Source of the DNA: Choristoneura fumiferana
Lineage: Eukaryota > Arthropoda > Insecta > Lepidoptera > Tortricidae
DNA: 64,000 nt
Assembly: GCF_025370935.1 (NCBI RefSeq)
Contig: NC_133481.1
Span: 17,939,527-18,003,526 of the forward strand
Direction: 5' to 3'
The notes below the pieces were generated by a model, which saw only the letters and a list, made by a program, of their open reading frames with translations, did no database searches and was not told the origin of the DNA. The position numbers and the translations under genes are program-made. Shown here one piece after another: positions 10,873 through 22,639 of the stretch (its first letter is position 1; every line of letters starts with the position of its first letter).

Positions 10873-11089
10873 TTGAATCCCATAGATTTCTTTGTCTGGG
10901 GATATTACAAAGAAATTGTTTACGCAAGGGAATCAAACACCGAAGCGGAACTCAGACAAAAATTAGAAGAAAGCAAAGGACAAAAAAAAGAAAATAGAAA
11001 TGCATTGCGGAGACTTGCAGCGAATTTTTTAAGGATTATGTAGGCTATGTATCGAAGTTGACGGCAGAACATTTGAAAATATTTTATGA
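10873..11089 (+). pseudogene. DDE transposase C-terminal remnant (IS630/Tc1-mariner type)
   Basis: The plus strand encodes LNPIDFFVWGYYKEIVYARE, followed by SNTEAELRQKLEE and NRNALRRLAANFLRIM, then a stop at about 11040. After a frameshift the last block CIEVDGRTFENIL ends at a stop at 11087-11089. LNPIDFF...WGYYK is the block following the last catalytic residue in this superfamily, and the CIEV(D/N)G...FEN end is typical of it. The catalytic domain upstream is gone. Same superfamily as 66-784 but opposite strand and different sequence, so an independent insertion. Confidence 0.85.
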
Positions 11090-12289
11090 ATAATGTGTTT
11101 AAATTAAATTGTGTTGTTTTATTTGATCCGCGAACATTAGTACGTTTGAAAGTCGAATCCAGCAAATTAAGACCTATTAAGCGTCACTTTTTTGTTATTA
11201 TTCTGCAATTTTAGAGACTTGCAAAGTTTTTAAAATTACTTTGGTCTTTGAATTCTGAGATTTTAAGTTTTTTTTTTACAAAATCAAACTTCGATTTGCT
11301 GGTAAAACTTTCACTTTCGATCAATTTTATTGTAACTTGCGCCAAGGTTGGGAAGCTGATTAATTAATGTGTAAAAGTACAGTTTGTAAGGAAAATGTCA
11401 CAAAAAACACTCAGAAAAAACGTAATCAAAAAAGTTACTGACGTGATTGATTTCATGATTCTTGAAAAATCTTTAAAAATTAATTACTTGAAATCGGCCA
11501 ACATAAATGGGGTATATTCGGATAGCCCCGGGTGTGAGGCATCAAAATTTTTTTTAGACAGTCTTTGGGCCACCCTGTATAATGAGTTTGACTATTTATT
11601 ATTTTATCACACTGACAGATTTTGCAATTTTACCTAAATCTGCCTAAAGTCACATGCATTCAGCACTATCTGACTGAAATCTTAGAAATCAAGTTTCATC
11701 TACGTCTAGTGATCAAATCGACTTGGAATTTTGTAAACAACAATACAAGTATATCTACTGTGAACAAAAAGAACAGTCTGAGAAAAAGTTTGTGAAAAAA
11801 AAACTCATTACTTGAAACTTTTACTTTCCGATTAGATCAAAAGTCAAACAATCATTTAATAATACAAAATCAAAAAATCCTTATATCAATTACTGAACCT
11901 TTCGTTTCGCACTTTTTGGCATCATCATAATGATGGACTGTCGTTTAGTTTTCGTAAATTTTAAAACAATTTTCTATCTCGATGATTACAGAGCATATCA
12001 TCACTATTTAAAAAAAAAATCTGAGTGAACTTTATGAACATTATACCAAGGTTCAATTTAGTTGACATGTTGATTTTACATACGAGATTTTTTCAAAGTA
12101 TAGTGTCTATATCTGGGTTGCATGGAAGCTTTCATTAATGTATTAAAAATTTTCACTCTCAAGTTAAACGCGTTTCAATTTTGCAAAATGATGGATATTT
12201 GTGGATAGTTTTTTCACAGTCGAAATTTTAAACTCTACAGATAAAAATAGTACTTTTATATTTAGCTAACGAACGCTGTGGTGTAAATG
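11090..12289. other. Non-coding interval with small spurious ORFs
   Basis: The 80-residue plus-strand frame at 11395-11637 has no recognisable domain. GGGCCACCCTGTATAATG near 11565 resembles the edge of a mobile element, without a partner here. Confidence 0.35.
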
Positions 12290-12640
12290 AAGGTATAGTC
12301 ACACGGATTGAGAACGGGATGCTTGGATGGTTTGGAAATGTTGAGAGAATGAATGAAAACAGATTGACTTAGCAGATCTATAAGACGGTGAATGGGAACT
12401 TTGGGAGAGGAAGGCCTAGACAAACGTACGTACCACGAAAAATCAAATCAATCAAATCGGGGACGTTCTGAAGAAATGACAGGTCAGGAGTACTCTAAAC
12501 CGCCGTGCATGCATGAAAAGATTGATGAATGTAGAGGAAGCGAGAGTTGTATGCCAGAATTGTAGCAAGTGGAAGGATGTAGTCTCTGCCTACCCCGTTG
12601 GGAAAGAGGCGTGATTTTATGTATGTGTATGTATATATAT
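12290..12640 (+). pseudogene. Non-LTR reverse transcriptase C-terminal remnant
   Basis: The plus strand encodes MLGWFGNVERMNENRLT, a stop, QIYKTVNGNFGRGRPRQTY, then after a frameshift QVRSTLNRRACMKRLMNVEE and ARVVCQN, then KWKDVVSAYPVGKEA before a stop at 12613. G(W/M)FGHVERM and GRGRPR...RRACM are typical of the C-terminal zinc-binding or linker region of widespread arthropod LINEs. At least one stop and one frameshift show it is dead. The 3' end is a (TATG)-rich run. Confidence 0.8.
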
Positions 12641-13143
12641 TTAGCTAATAAATTTGATTATTTTTGATCAATTGTTTCGTTAAATATCGTATCAAAAATT
12701 TCCAGATTTGTTTGTTTAATGTACCTACAATACCGTATTTTAAAGGATATATACAATTTATGTAGAGATGCCCGCTTGCTTTCTCTATCGCACTCGTATT
12801 TTTTGCCATGATAACAAAAGTTCACTCTAACGTTTCTTTATAATGTTACACTAGTTGTACTTTCTGTCCGTCTTCGTCAAGCTTACATCTAAATAGTTTG
12901 ATAAAAATCACTCCACGAACTATAACTGTAAATGCACAATGATAAAATTCTTTCTCAGAAACATGTATGTGAACTGTTGTGTTATTTTTCTAAAGTAAAC
13001 TTTCGCTTTGCTTCGGTTCCGTAGGCGAAGGCATTAACTACTATTATTTCATTGTCTATCAAAGCTGAGTGACTGTCAGACAATGCATAGCTTAAACTAC
13101 TGGAACTAGAGACTTGATACTGTGTATCGTTCATAAAATAGCT

Positions 13144-13752
13144 TTTTATGGTTCCGTAATCAACTAGGAACCCTTATAGTTTCGCCATGTCTGTCCGTCT
13201 GTCTGTCTGTCGTTCCGCGGCTAAGCTCAGAGACCGTTAGTACTGGAAAGCTGTAATTTGTCATGAATATACATATCAGTCACGCCAACAAAGTGGTACA
13301 ATAAAAAAATCGAATAAAAAAGTTCTTCCCATACCTCCCATAGACGTAAAATGGGGGTGATTTATTTTTTCTCGACTAACCCTATATGGTAGGTATCGTT
13401 GGATAGGTATTTTAGGTTGCTAAGACGATTTTTCGATTCAGTGATCTGTTTGCGAAATATTCAACTTTAAAGTGTAAATTTTCATACATTAAACTGTTGG
13501 GTGGAAAATTTTGAAAAAAATCAGGATTGTAGCAAATATCAAATTTATAACGGCTAAGATTGCTTGAGAAGTATTACTAGTTTAAAAGTAAATAGTAGTC
13601 TAAGGTATAAAATATACCAACAAATATACCTTAACTCAGAAGATTGTACACAATACGAAATCCTTAGAAAAATATTAGGTACTTGTTTTTTTCGTAATGG
13701 CTAAGGAACCCTATCTTGCGCGTGTCCGACACGCTCTTGGCTGGTTTTTTTA
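13144..13752 (+). repeat. GGTTCCGTA...CCGGTTTT interspersed repeat
   Basis: TTTTTATGGTTCCGTAATCA start, a GTCTGTCCGTCTGTCTGTCT tract at 13188-13210, the block CCATACCTCCCATAGACGTA at 13328, and an end with GTGTCCGACACGCTCTTGGC. It is closest to the copy at 34021-34550, sharing the CCTCCCATAGACGTAAA block. Confidence 0.75.
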
Positions 13753-13756
13753 TTCT

Positions 13757-13792
13757 TCCACTGGGGCAAAGCCGCGGGGTAAAGCTAATATT
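13757..13792 (+). repeat. 3' end fragment of a GCTAGT-ended repeat
   Basis: GGGCAAAGCCGCGGGGTAAA followed by GCTAAT is a decayed version of the common terminal motif, directly abutting the preceding repeat. Confidence 0.4.
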
Positions 13793-15589
13793 TGTGTAAT
13801 TTTTTCTTAGTCTAAATAGATCTTCTACATTGTTAAATTGCCTCTAAATTGTTCGAAAGAATCGCACTTAGAAACAAAACGAAGCGGTTCTAAAAAACGA
13901 AAACGTAAGAAAAAAACTTTGTATTATTAAATACGAATTACCAATGCTAAATTCATTTTTGAATTATGCTTTACCTAGTCATTTAGTGTCATTATCTCAA
14001 GCAAAGACTGTCATGTTTATTTTTTGTCACACGCGGCGATTTTAATCCGAACATTTTGACAAAAAATGGCGTCATATTTTTGTGTTCTCAATTTAAATTT
14101 GGCTGCCTGACGAGACCTGACGCGTCATTTGATTTCGATAAAAGCGTTCTTCTTAATAAATGTTACTGGCCATTGAATTTGAAATGTGCATACAAACACT
14201 AACTACTAAGTGCTTTATAGGAAAATATTTTAATTTGAATGCAATAAGAAGCTCGGAATCGGAATAAGGTTTATGGTTTTCTGCAAGTCACTTTTAATCG
14301 CTTAAAACTGGCCAGTAGACAGCCATTCTGCTTTACTTACTCGCGATTGGTTATCAATACACGCGCCAAAACTTAGACTTCAAAATATCAATTGAAATTA
14401 TTATGTTCCATTTGTGAATGCTTTCTCAACGGCGAAAGGTCAGTGTGTACAGATAAGGATCGGTGCGCTGAAGAAAGGTAGTTCATTGAGGTCATTCTAT
14501 GGAGAAGGAGGTACCAACGGACGAACCAGCCTTTTGATAATTTAGATGTCTGTACAATCACTGACTAAAGGATAAAAATATCTGAAAGTATTTAGAACTC
14601 CAATAAGAGCCATAATATTTCCAAATAAATGCAGTTCAATACTACAACTCAAAGAAACATTTCAAATATGACAAAAATATTAAGAAATAGTGCGCCAAGG
14701 TAAAAAAAATCTTTCATTTATTTTGTTTTATACGTTAAGCAGGTAATACAAAAATTAATAACCAGCTAGGGATACTTGTCTAAAAAGTGAGAAATAACAA
14801 AAATTAACAAAAAAAAATAAGCTGACCCCAAAAAACTTATTTTTTTTTAAATCAGTTGAAAAATAAGCTTTTTCCTCCGTAGCAATTTCGGAAAATACCA
14901 TCCAAAGCATGAGTGTGCCAAAATTCAAGACTCTGGCCTTTGTAGTGCCTGTTACCTGCACAGTTACACAAGATAGCGTGCGTAAATATCTGATACGACT
15001 CTATTTCTAGGGTCTATAGGACGTGTCAGATAATTTTGCACGATCTGCTGTTTCAGATATAAAAGCTGTACGTTACTGTCTTCGTTACTTCAGATATTTT
15101 TACTATACGTTATCTGTCAGTCATTCAGTCACGTTAATCTTTTATTGGTATCGATAGTCTAAATGCTGTTTGAGACTTTACAGAAAATAGACAATTACTT
15201 TTATTCACTTGCATTCAGACTTTAGCAGTTTATCAACTCGTTTACAATTATATAACAGTTTTGGTACACCGTTCGTTCCTTTTGTGAAACGTACGTACCA
15301 CGGAACTAGTGATGGGAATGAAGTAATGAAACATCGATACGCCCTTCATTGTTCGATTCATCGGCGTATTCAATAGGCCGTATTGTTTATTTAATATGCA
15401 CACTTAGATAACGTTATACGATTTTAGTAAAGAAGTAGAGTGGTTGTAAGGTTTAGAAGGAACTGTTAGCTGTAGTTATGTTAGCTTATTCCTATCAGTT
15501 TTTTTTATTGAGTACTTCTGAACCAATCGTTGTGGAAGAAAGGTTCTCGAGTGGCAATTACGAACTGAAAGGCTCAGCGCTAGCCAGAC
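13793..15589. other. Non-coding AT-rich interval
   Basis: No recognisable gene. The 68-residue minus-strand frame at 14755-14961 has no domain. Confidence 0.4.
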
Positions 15590-16025
15590 CTCTCACTAGA
15601 TAGACTGAAGACACCGAAAGAGTTGCGAGCCACCACTGGATGCAGGTGGCATTTGGTCGCTCAATATGGTGGTTTATGGGAAGACCTTTTTTCAACAGTG
15701 GTATAAATAACCTGACCATATTTTTTTTATTTTTGATACAAGCTTTTTGCTGACTGTACTTTTTGTTGACTGGACTTGCATTGTCACCCAAACTACATTT
15801 GCATAGGTACCAAATTTCAAGTCGATGCTATTAACCGTTGAAGAGTTCCGTCCTGCGGAGACGATCCTGGCTTGACTACCAGGATGTCACTACTAGATTA
15901 TTGTATTGTCACGCGATTTATATAGTCTAAATTTCAAATCAATCTGACTAATAGATGTTGGTCAAATTTAACTTACAAGATTCGATTACAGACAGACAGA
16001 TAAAAAGGATATTCGTATAAATTTT
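15590..16025 (+). repeat. Retrotransposon C-terminus remnant plus 3' UTR
   Basis: The 5' part (15618-15700) encodes ELRATTGCRWHLVAQYGGLW, which resembles a LINE C-terminal end read in a shifted frame. The 3' part matches, in opposite orientation, 55015-55350: shared blocks are GACTGTACTTTTTGTTGACT, CAAATTTCAAGTCGATGC and AACCGTTGAAGAGTTCCGTC. It ends near an ACAGACAGACAGATA run. Non-coding now. Confidence 0.6.
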
Positions 16026-16029
16026 GTAC

Positions 16030-16609
16030 TCAACTTAACGAAACGACTGAAAGCGGGACTGAAGATGATTTCACGAGTCTATCGCCTACCACTTGTGATA
16101 GTCAAGGTTGAGAATTTGTAAAACAAAAAGTCGCAAACAATAGTACCTAAATACTTACCTACATTTGGTCCAACAAAAGTTCATAACTTCAGATACAGGG
16201 GTCCTTGTTTGGCCACACAGTTATTACTGTTTAATCGGACGACAAGGCCAAGTGTAAGTTCAAGCAGTGTTTACCATATTGCTTGTTACTTTGTTAGCCG
16301 TAACCTTCGTGAGATCACTGAAGTGATAGCTTGGGACACTTACCTTTTGTTTTTTAAAGGAGTGAAACACAACCCTTTTACTTTGCTCTCTTCTACCACA
16401 ATCGCTTTCGTTGTTACGAACCTTCACCAAATCAATCAATTACGTAGTTTCAAAAGGTATTTTGTTTAAGTTTGATAGAGAGTTTTTCAATGGAGCCAAA
16501 ACGTTGACAGAAGCAAGTACTAAATTATAACCGTTCTTTAAAGTCCAACTCCGGAAAATTATCAATGTACTTATATTAAAAAAAATACTCCATTGAATGT
16601 CAGTCACAA
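16030..16609. other. Unassigned interval with two small ORFs
   Basis: An 86-residue frame (16209-16469, plus) and a 67-residue frame (16440-16643, minus) overlap. Neither has a recognisable domain, codon pattern or neighbouring exon signals. I do not call a gene. Confidence 0.3.
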
Positions 16610-16874
16610 ATAATAAATAAATAAATATCACGGGACAATTCACACCAATTGACCTAGTCCCAAAGTAAGCTTAGCAAAGCTTGTGTTATGGGTACTAAGC
16701 AACGGATAAATATAATTATATAGATAGATACATACTTAAATACATATTAAACACCCAAGACCCGAGAACAAACATTCGTATTTTTCATACAAATATCTGC
16801 CCCGACACGGGAATCGAACCCGGGACCTCAAGCTTCGTAGTCAGGTTCTCTAACCACTAGGCCATCTGGTCGTC
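16610..16874 (-). mobile_element. tRNA-derived SINE
   Basis: On the minus strand the element starts with a tRNA-like head (16799-16874): a GATGGCCTAGTGGTTAGAGA A-box region and a GGGTTCGATTCCC B-box, the signals of an internal RNA polymerase III promoter. A conserved body with CTCGGGTCTTGGGTGTTTAA follows, then TCCGTTGCTTAGTACCCATA and an AT-rich TATTTATTTATT tail. The plus-strand copy at 41659-41880 has the same order. Its anticodon arm is degenerate, so it is not a working tRNA. Confidence 0.85.
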
Positions 16875-16879
16875 AAAAG

Positions 16880-19440
16880 GTCAAAAGTTTTTTTTATGAA
16901 AAAACGTGACAACTATCGATACATAATGACATCACTATTCGGCCACCCCGCCGTGTCGATCACAAGCCTACAAATTGTGTATGACTCGACAATTTACGGT
17001 TTCAATAAACGCCTTCTTATCATGCAGAAATCAACTTTAACTAGGCTACTTAAAACAGTTGGCTACAGCAGAGCTAAGTAGGTTTCAACGCAAGTGACAA
17101 ACGAATTCTGAATAGTAATAATCAATCTTACTGCATTGGTTTTAAGGTGAAAGAAAGTGTAATTATAAAATGGTAGTTAAAAGTAAGCCCGCTTATTGAA
17201 ACTGCTGATAGGCCGTGGATTTCGTATGCGCGAACGGTTTAAGAATGTGTGGGAAAAGGAAGCAATGTTGAAGGTATGGAACAAAGTGTCACGATTTATC
17301 TTAATAAATAGGGTGGAAAACAAGCGAAGCAAAACACCTGGTGGTAAATGATCCTCACCCACGTCCACAATAGCATAGGTTGTCTCCCTCTTTCATTCTA
17401 AAACAAGGCCACGCAACGGCTGTTTGATAAGATAAGCTAGTAATATGATGCGATCCATACGAAACTCTTTCTGCCGTAAAATATTTTCCCTTGCTTTAGT
17501 GGAATCCCTTCTACGCAAGGTATTTATTTACTTAAATATTTTTAGAAGCATATTATTACATTAATAGTATGTAATGCGTGTGCATGTAAACCTTTCATTG
17601 TACGATAATAAAAAGAAGTGTCAATTGTAGAGTTACAAGTACATACATGTACAGTTTAAAGGCGAACTTATAATAGTGATGTATTCATTATTAAACATTT
17701 ATTTTCACTGCTTATTTAATGTAGAGTTATTTGTTTCATTCACACGTAATATAGCAAGATTTTTTAATTAATTATAGTAAGAACTTGCTTTGAATACTGT
17801 TTTCAATTTACATAGATACTTTCAGTTTTTATAACAGTGGTAATTTAAAAGGGCTTTTCTGCACTGCATTTCCGAAATGATACCTATAATATTTTCCATA
17901 CGTCGAAATTCCCTAAATATTGCTACAAAAAACTCAATTTTAACTTCTTACGAACGAGCGGTTCCAATTTCAAAACCGCATTCTTTTAAAACAACGATTG
18001 ACTCGTGGCGTAGTGTTGTGCGTAACATCGATAGCTTGCTTTTAAATTCGAGTACACTGCCCTAACCAAGTCCTTTAGTTTAAACGAATGCATTAACAAA
18101 CGCACTTAGAACTATCAAATTACGGTTCAATTTTAAATGATCAACGCGCATTTGTTACGAGAAAACTATAACGGTGCTAGACGTCAATCTTATTTCAAGC
18201 AAATTAGCTTTGCTGTTCGATTTGTAGGCGATTTCAACTGTAGTCTTATTTAAATGGAGTAGAGTTTAGATTAGTTTGACGTGGAAATACAGGTGTGTTG
18301 TGTATTGTGTGCCGGGTGTCTGATAGTTTGACGTATTGAAGTCTACGGCTGAACTTTGATTTGTTTCTGTTTTACGACAAAGTTACATACCGTTGGTTTT
18401 CAAAGGTTGCCAACTTGGCTTTAGTACTAGAAAGGGCATGGACAGACAGAATACTTATTAGTTATAATAATAATATTAAAGGCTGACCAGGAATTTAAAA
18501 ACCTGACGCAGAACAGCACTTCTACGTTTTATATTGCAACATTCTTTACACTTACTATACGATACCTATCAGTCATATTGACAACGGTGTCGGTGATGTT
18601 ATTTAAAGGAATATTTTGTAATCCCTCAGACTTTTTTTATGACAAACACTTTTATACATTGTGAATTATTTTCCTTTCATAATCTTAATAATCTTCGGCA
18701 TTTTAACGCACAAAAACACAAAATAATTACACTTTAAAATACCACGCGCAAACGTAGGTTAAAATAGGGCTTTTCTTCAAAAGGTACTGCAGATAAGCGA
18801 TTTTGCCTGTAGACACGTTTTTTTTTTATCTTCTAAACTAGCAAGTTTACGCAGATATATTGGATAAACTATCATTTTAAGTCCATAATTGAAGCATTTT
18901 TCGCCGAATACAGTGTTAAAATGCTTACATGTTTTATACAATTTAAGTTTTTAGTTAAGTCTCAGCGCAAATAAGAGGTATTGGCTGTAAACAAAATCGG
19001 AATTTACCTCTTAAGCGCGCTTAAAAGTGCAAAAATATTTCTAAGATTTTTGACTCTAGGCTTTTTTTTCTGTTTTTCTAGCTTATATGCAATGTAGCAT
19101 TATTCTGTTTTGTTTTTATCATTCAAAGACATATAACTTGTATTTTTCGAAAGAGTTCCATCAATCTATTTCAACAAATAGGTACCAAATAGCCCAAAAA
19201 TATAAATAAATGAAAACTAGCGAGCTAAAGTCTTAAATATAGTAGTATATTTCTAGTATATGTGAGATATATTACGTTATTCCTTTAATATCATATGTGC
19301 TGCTTAATACATTTAATTATGAAACTTTTGATTACATGCATACAACAAAAAACATATTTTATTCAAACATTTTAATAACAAGGCACTTAGCGTCTCAAGG
19401 CTCAAAGTAACCACTGAAACAGTCATGAAAAAGGAACCGT
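16880..19440. other. Long interval without recognised genes or repeats
   Basis: AT-rich sequence with only short frames (60-63 residues) lacking domains. AAGCGATTTTGCCTGTAG at 18796 resembles AAGCGATTTTGGCTGTAG at 20947, suggesting a decayed dispersed repeat. It may include host intron or intergenic DNA. Confidence 0.4.
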
Positions 19441-20521
19441 AATGGTAATAACCATCAGTCTTCTTCTTCATCAAAACGATAACGAGCATGGATATTCAGG
19501 TTTTGATGAACTAAATAGAAAAACATAGGTATAACCAGATCCAGCAGCCGCGTGAACGATGAACGCGAGTGTCATTTAGATACCTACTATTTACTACTTC
19601 GTATCGTAGGTACGTCGTATCAATTGAATAGCTTATCACGGCATAAAACATTTACGTTGTCACACATTTTCATTGTTCTTGGCTTAATATTTGTATAGGT
19701 AATATTTTATCAATTACGACATGTCGTCTGACTTTGAGTTTTGATACCAGGCCTGTAACTTTGCAACCAACCGTCGAACAAGACAAGGCAACAGAAAATC
19801 GAATCCAAACTCTGTTGAACCTCTTTCAGTAGAGGAATTTAAACTACCTGCATTAAAAAGCTATACACTAATCCACTGCCAATAAGCGCAGCTAAAAAAA
19901 TAAAGATTTAATGACTTTTTACAAAAAAATGTTATACCGGAGATTCACCATGGCTGGTTGCACTGGCCTGTGATGAAGACGTTATTGAGCGTGTGCCGGA
20001 CGTAGTCACAGCTGAGACAAGCAGTGATGAAAAATAACCTTAATGGTAATAATCATCAGTCTTCTTCTTCATCACTGCTTGTCTTAGCTGTGGCTACTCA
20101 AACCAGCCATGGATAATTAATATTACCTAAGCCAAGAACAATGAAAATGTGTGACTACGTAAATGTTTTATGCCGTGATAAGCTTTTCATTGATACGACG
20201 TACCTACGATACGAAGTAGTAAATAAGTAGGTTATCTAAATGACAATCACGGTTCATTTTGACGGTCTGTTGGATCTGGTTATATGTTTTTCTATAGCCG
20301 CGTATCCATTAGAGCAGCCTCAGGCCGAGCACCGCGAGCCGAGCCATATTTTGTCGGTTTTTTGACCGTGCTCAAAGGAGCCTCAGTCTGAGCCGTGCCT
20401 TTGGCAGCGTCTCCACTTGCGCGGCTCGGAGCGAGGCAGCCGCTCGGCCCGAGGCTGCCTCTAGTGGATACGCGGCTTATTTAGTTCATCGAAACCTGAA
20501 TATCCATGCTCCTTATCGTCA
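19441..20521. repeat. Nested foldback structure with about 230-bp inverted arms
   Basis: The left arm (19476-19709) is the inverse of the right arm (20115-20521). For example, GAGCATGGATATTCAGG at 19484 pairs with CCTGAATATCCATGCTC near 20496, and GATACCTACTATTTACTACT pairs with its inverse at about 20215-20240. Between the arms, 19948-20031 and 20068-20112 form a second, inner hairpin. A 33-bp direct repeat containing CAGTCTTCTTCTTCATCA occurs at 19441-19473 and 20042-20074. The right arm is longer because a separate MITE is inserted in it. Likely a foldback or rearranged DNA transposon. Confidence 0.8.
20296..20477. mobile_element. MITE inside one arm of the foldback, with TAT target duplication
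   Basis: The ends AGCCGCGTATCCATTAGAG and CTCTAGTGGATACGCGGCT are inverted. TAT lies on each side (20293-20295 and 20478-20480). The left arm of the host foldback shows the same locus without the element: GAACTAAATAGAAAAACATA at about 19508-19527. It is 182 bp, GC-rich, with no ORF. A 3-bp T/A-rich duplication is compatible with PIF/Harbinger-like transposition, but this is inference. Confidence 0.85.
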
Positions 20522-20570
20522 CCTGAAAGAAAAACACTGTTAAATTACGGCAAGTGAATCGCTGTTATAC

Positions 20571-20811
20571 ATAGATCTGTTCACTCACGAAGGCGCGCCC
20601 CTCCACAGCTAATTATTAATGTACACGAGAAAACCTTAAGTACTTACACATTGTCTTAGTCTTAGTGTGCGTGACTGACGGTACGCTTGCGACTGAAGCC
20701 ACGAGGACAAGTTCGAGCTACGCACACATAGACTTGTCGTACGGATACGTTTAGGTACAATTACAATTATAGAATGTGGAGGGGCAGACTTTCGTTAGTG
20801 AACAGATCTAT
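20571..20811. mobile_element. MITE with about 34-bp terminal inverted repeats
   Basis: ATAGATCTGTTCACTCACGA at the left is the near-perfect inverse of the right end TCGTTAGTGAACAGATCTAT; similarity continues inwards through CCCCTCCAC / GTGGAGGGG. It is 241 bp with no ORF. Confidence 0.8.
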
Positions 20812-20814
20812 AAT

Positions 20815-21409
20815 TACCTAAATAAGTTTTTAAAAAATTACTTATTATGAATCGTGCTTTCAAGCGTGTACGAACCGACTAAGCTAGCCTACACAAAGTG
20901 CACACTACTTTACAATACAGCGCGAAACGTCTAAGCGATACTTAAGCGATTTTGGCTGTAGCGCTTCTTATGGTCGAAGCAAACATTGTTACAAGCAATA
21001 TCGCCTATATTATATTTAGTTTTTTTCGCTGTTGCAATAATTGAAATATAAAGTAATGCTCAACAGGCGAAACCTACTAACATTATTTTAGCACTTTTAG
21101 GCAGTACTCAAATTGCATTTTATTGAAATCTTAACATTCCAAAATCGCTTGTTTGACATTAAAATATTTTTGCTGTTGTAAAAAAAAAAAATGCTGTTTA
21201 ACCAACGCGTAGTTGTTTTGGCTGTTGATTTTCTTAAAAATCGGCTTTAAGTGAGCTTAAGAAAAACGTAACTCGGTATTGGAGTATCGTACAGTAAAAC
21301 GGGTTTCAACAGCATGTAGATCTTGGAAAGTACATTCTAACGATATATTAACTCAGTTTTGCCCAAAAGTGACTTTAAGCGATTCTGGTCGTAAGGGGAC
21401 GATATTGCA
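20815..21409. repeat. Decayed repeat region next to the assembly gap
   Basis: TTAAGCGATTTTGGCTGTAG (20945), AAAATCGCTTG (21143) and TTTAAGCGATTCTGGTCGTA (21375) are variants of one motif, reaching to the edge of the gap. This suggests a repetitive element that the assembler could not close. Confidence 0.45.
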
Positions 21410-22213
21410 NNNNNNNNNNNNNNNNNNNNNNNNNNNNNNNNNNNNNNNNNNNNNNNNNNNNNNNNNNNNNNNNNNNNNNNNNNNNNNNNNNNNNNNNNNN
21501 NNNNNNNNNNNNNNNNNNNNNNNNNNNNNNNNNNNNNNNNNNNNNNNNNNNNNNNNNNNNNNNNNNNNNNNNNNNNNNNNNNNNNNNNNNNNNNNNNNNN
21601 NNNNNNNNNNNNNNNNNNNNNNNNNNNNNNNNNNNNNNNNNNNNNNNNNNNNNNNNNNNNNNNNNNNNNNNNNNNNNNNNNNNNNNNNNNNNNNNNNNNN
21701 NNNNNNNNNNNNNNNNNNNNNNNNNNNNNNNNNNNNNNNNNNNNNNNNNNNNNNNNNNNNNNNNNNNNNNNNNNNNNNNNNNNNNNNNNNNNNNNNNNNN
21801 NNNNNNNNNNNNNNNNNNNNNNNNNNNNNNNNNNNNNNNNNNNNNNNNNNNNNNNNNNNNNNNNNNNNNNNNNNNNNNNNNNNNNNNNNNNNNNNNNNNN
21901 NNNNNNNNNNNNNNNNNNNNNNNNNNNNNNNNNNNNNNNNNNNNNNNNNNNNNNNNNNNNNNNNNNNNNNNNNNNNNNNNNNNNNNNNNNNNNNNNNNNN
22001 NNNNNNNNNNNNNNNNNNNNNNNNNNNNNNNNNNNNNNNNNNNNNNNNNNNNNNNNNNNNNNNNNNNNNNNNNNNNNNNNNNNNNNNNNNNNNNNNNNNN
22101 NNNNNNNNNNNNNNNNNNNNNNNNNNNNNNNNNNNNNNNNNNNNNNNNNNNNNNNNNNNNNNNNNNNNNNNNNNNNNNNNNNNNNNNNNNNNNNNNNNNN
22201 NNNNNNNNNNNNN
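21410..22213. other. Assembly gap, 804 N
   Basis: Unknown bases. The size is not a round default, so it was probably estimated. Long frames crossing it are artefacts. Confidence 0.99.
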
Positions 22214-22243
22214 ACTCAATGATGTCTGTGTAATTCCACATCC

Positions 22244-22325
22244 GCTAGGCCCGTGGCCTACAACCCAAGTTTCTGAGAGCAGGCCTGAGCCCAGCAGTGG
22301 GACGTATACAGGCCGAGATGAGATA
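22244..22325 (+). repeat. SINE 3' tail (GGCCTG...GTGGGACGTATA family)
   Basis: GGCCTGAGCCCAGCAGTGGG and ACGTATACAGGCCGAGATGA match the 3' end of the fuller SINE at 40094-40377. The tRNA-like head is missing or lies in the gap. Confidence 0.7.
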
Positions 22326-22454
22326 AAATGATACTACTTAAATTATTTCAGACACTCTTGCTATATACGCTAGCGCTTAAAGCTGGCCACTTCAGCAACT
22401 TTTCCCCCATAAAGATTTGCCATGCTTCCCTCTACGAGCCATATTCAAGACTTT

Positions 22455-22545
22455 TATTCATCATCATCAGCTGGAAGACGTCCATTGTTGGACGAAGGCC
22501 TCCCTCATAGAACACCAGAAAGAACGACAGTTCCGAGAGTCTCGC
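22455..22545 (-). repeat. RTE-type retrotransposon 3' tail
   Basis: ATTCATCATCATCAGCTGGA, GACGTCCATTGTTGGACGAA and GGCCTCCCTCATAGAACACC are the inverted tail and C-terminus of an RTE-like LINE. Confidence 0.7.
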
Positions 22546-22639
22546 GATGTATTTAGTCCACCTAGTGGGAGGCCAGTCATCGCTATATTTTCCGGTTCTT
22601 TTTTTTTTATTTATCCCCCGACGGTTAGGTATCTGCGGG

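Noticed and set aside
16799..16874. Possible functional tRNA gene on the minus strand
   Set aside because: Same SINE head as at 41659, followed by the SINE body.
21279..22331. 350-residue open frame
   Set aside because: It runs through 804 N and its real residues at both ends have no domain.
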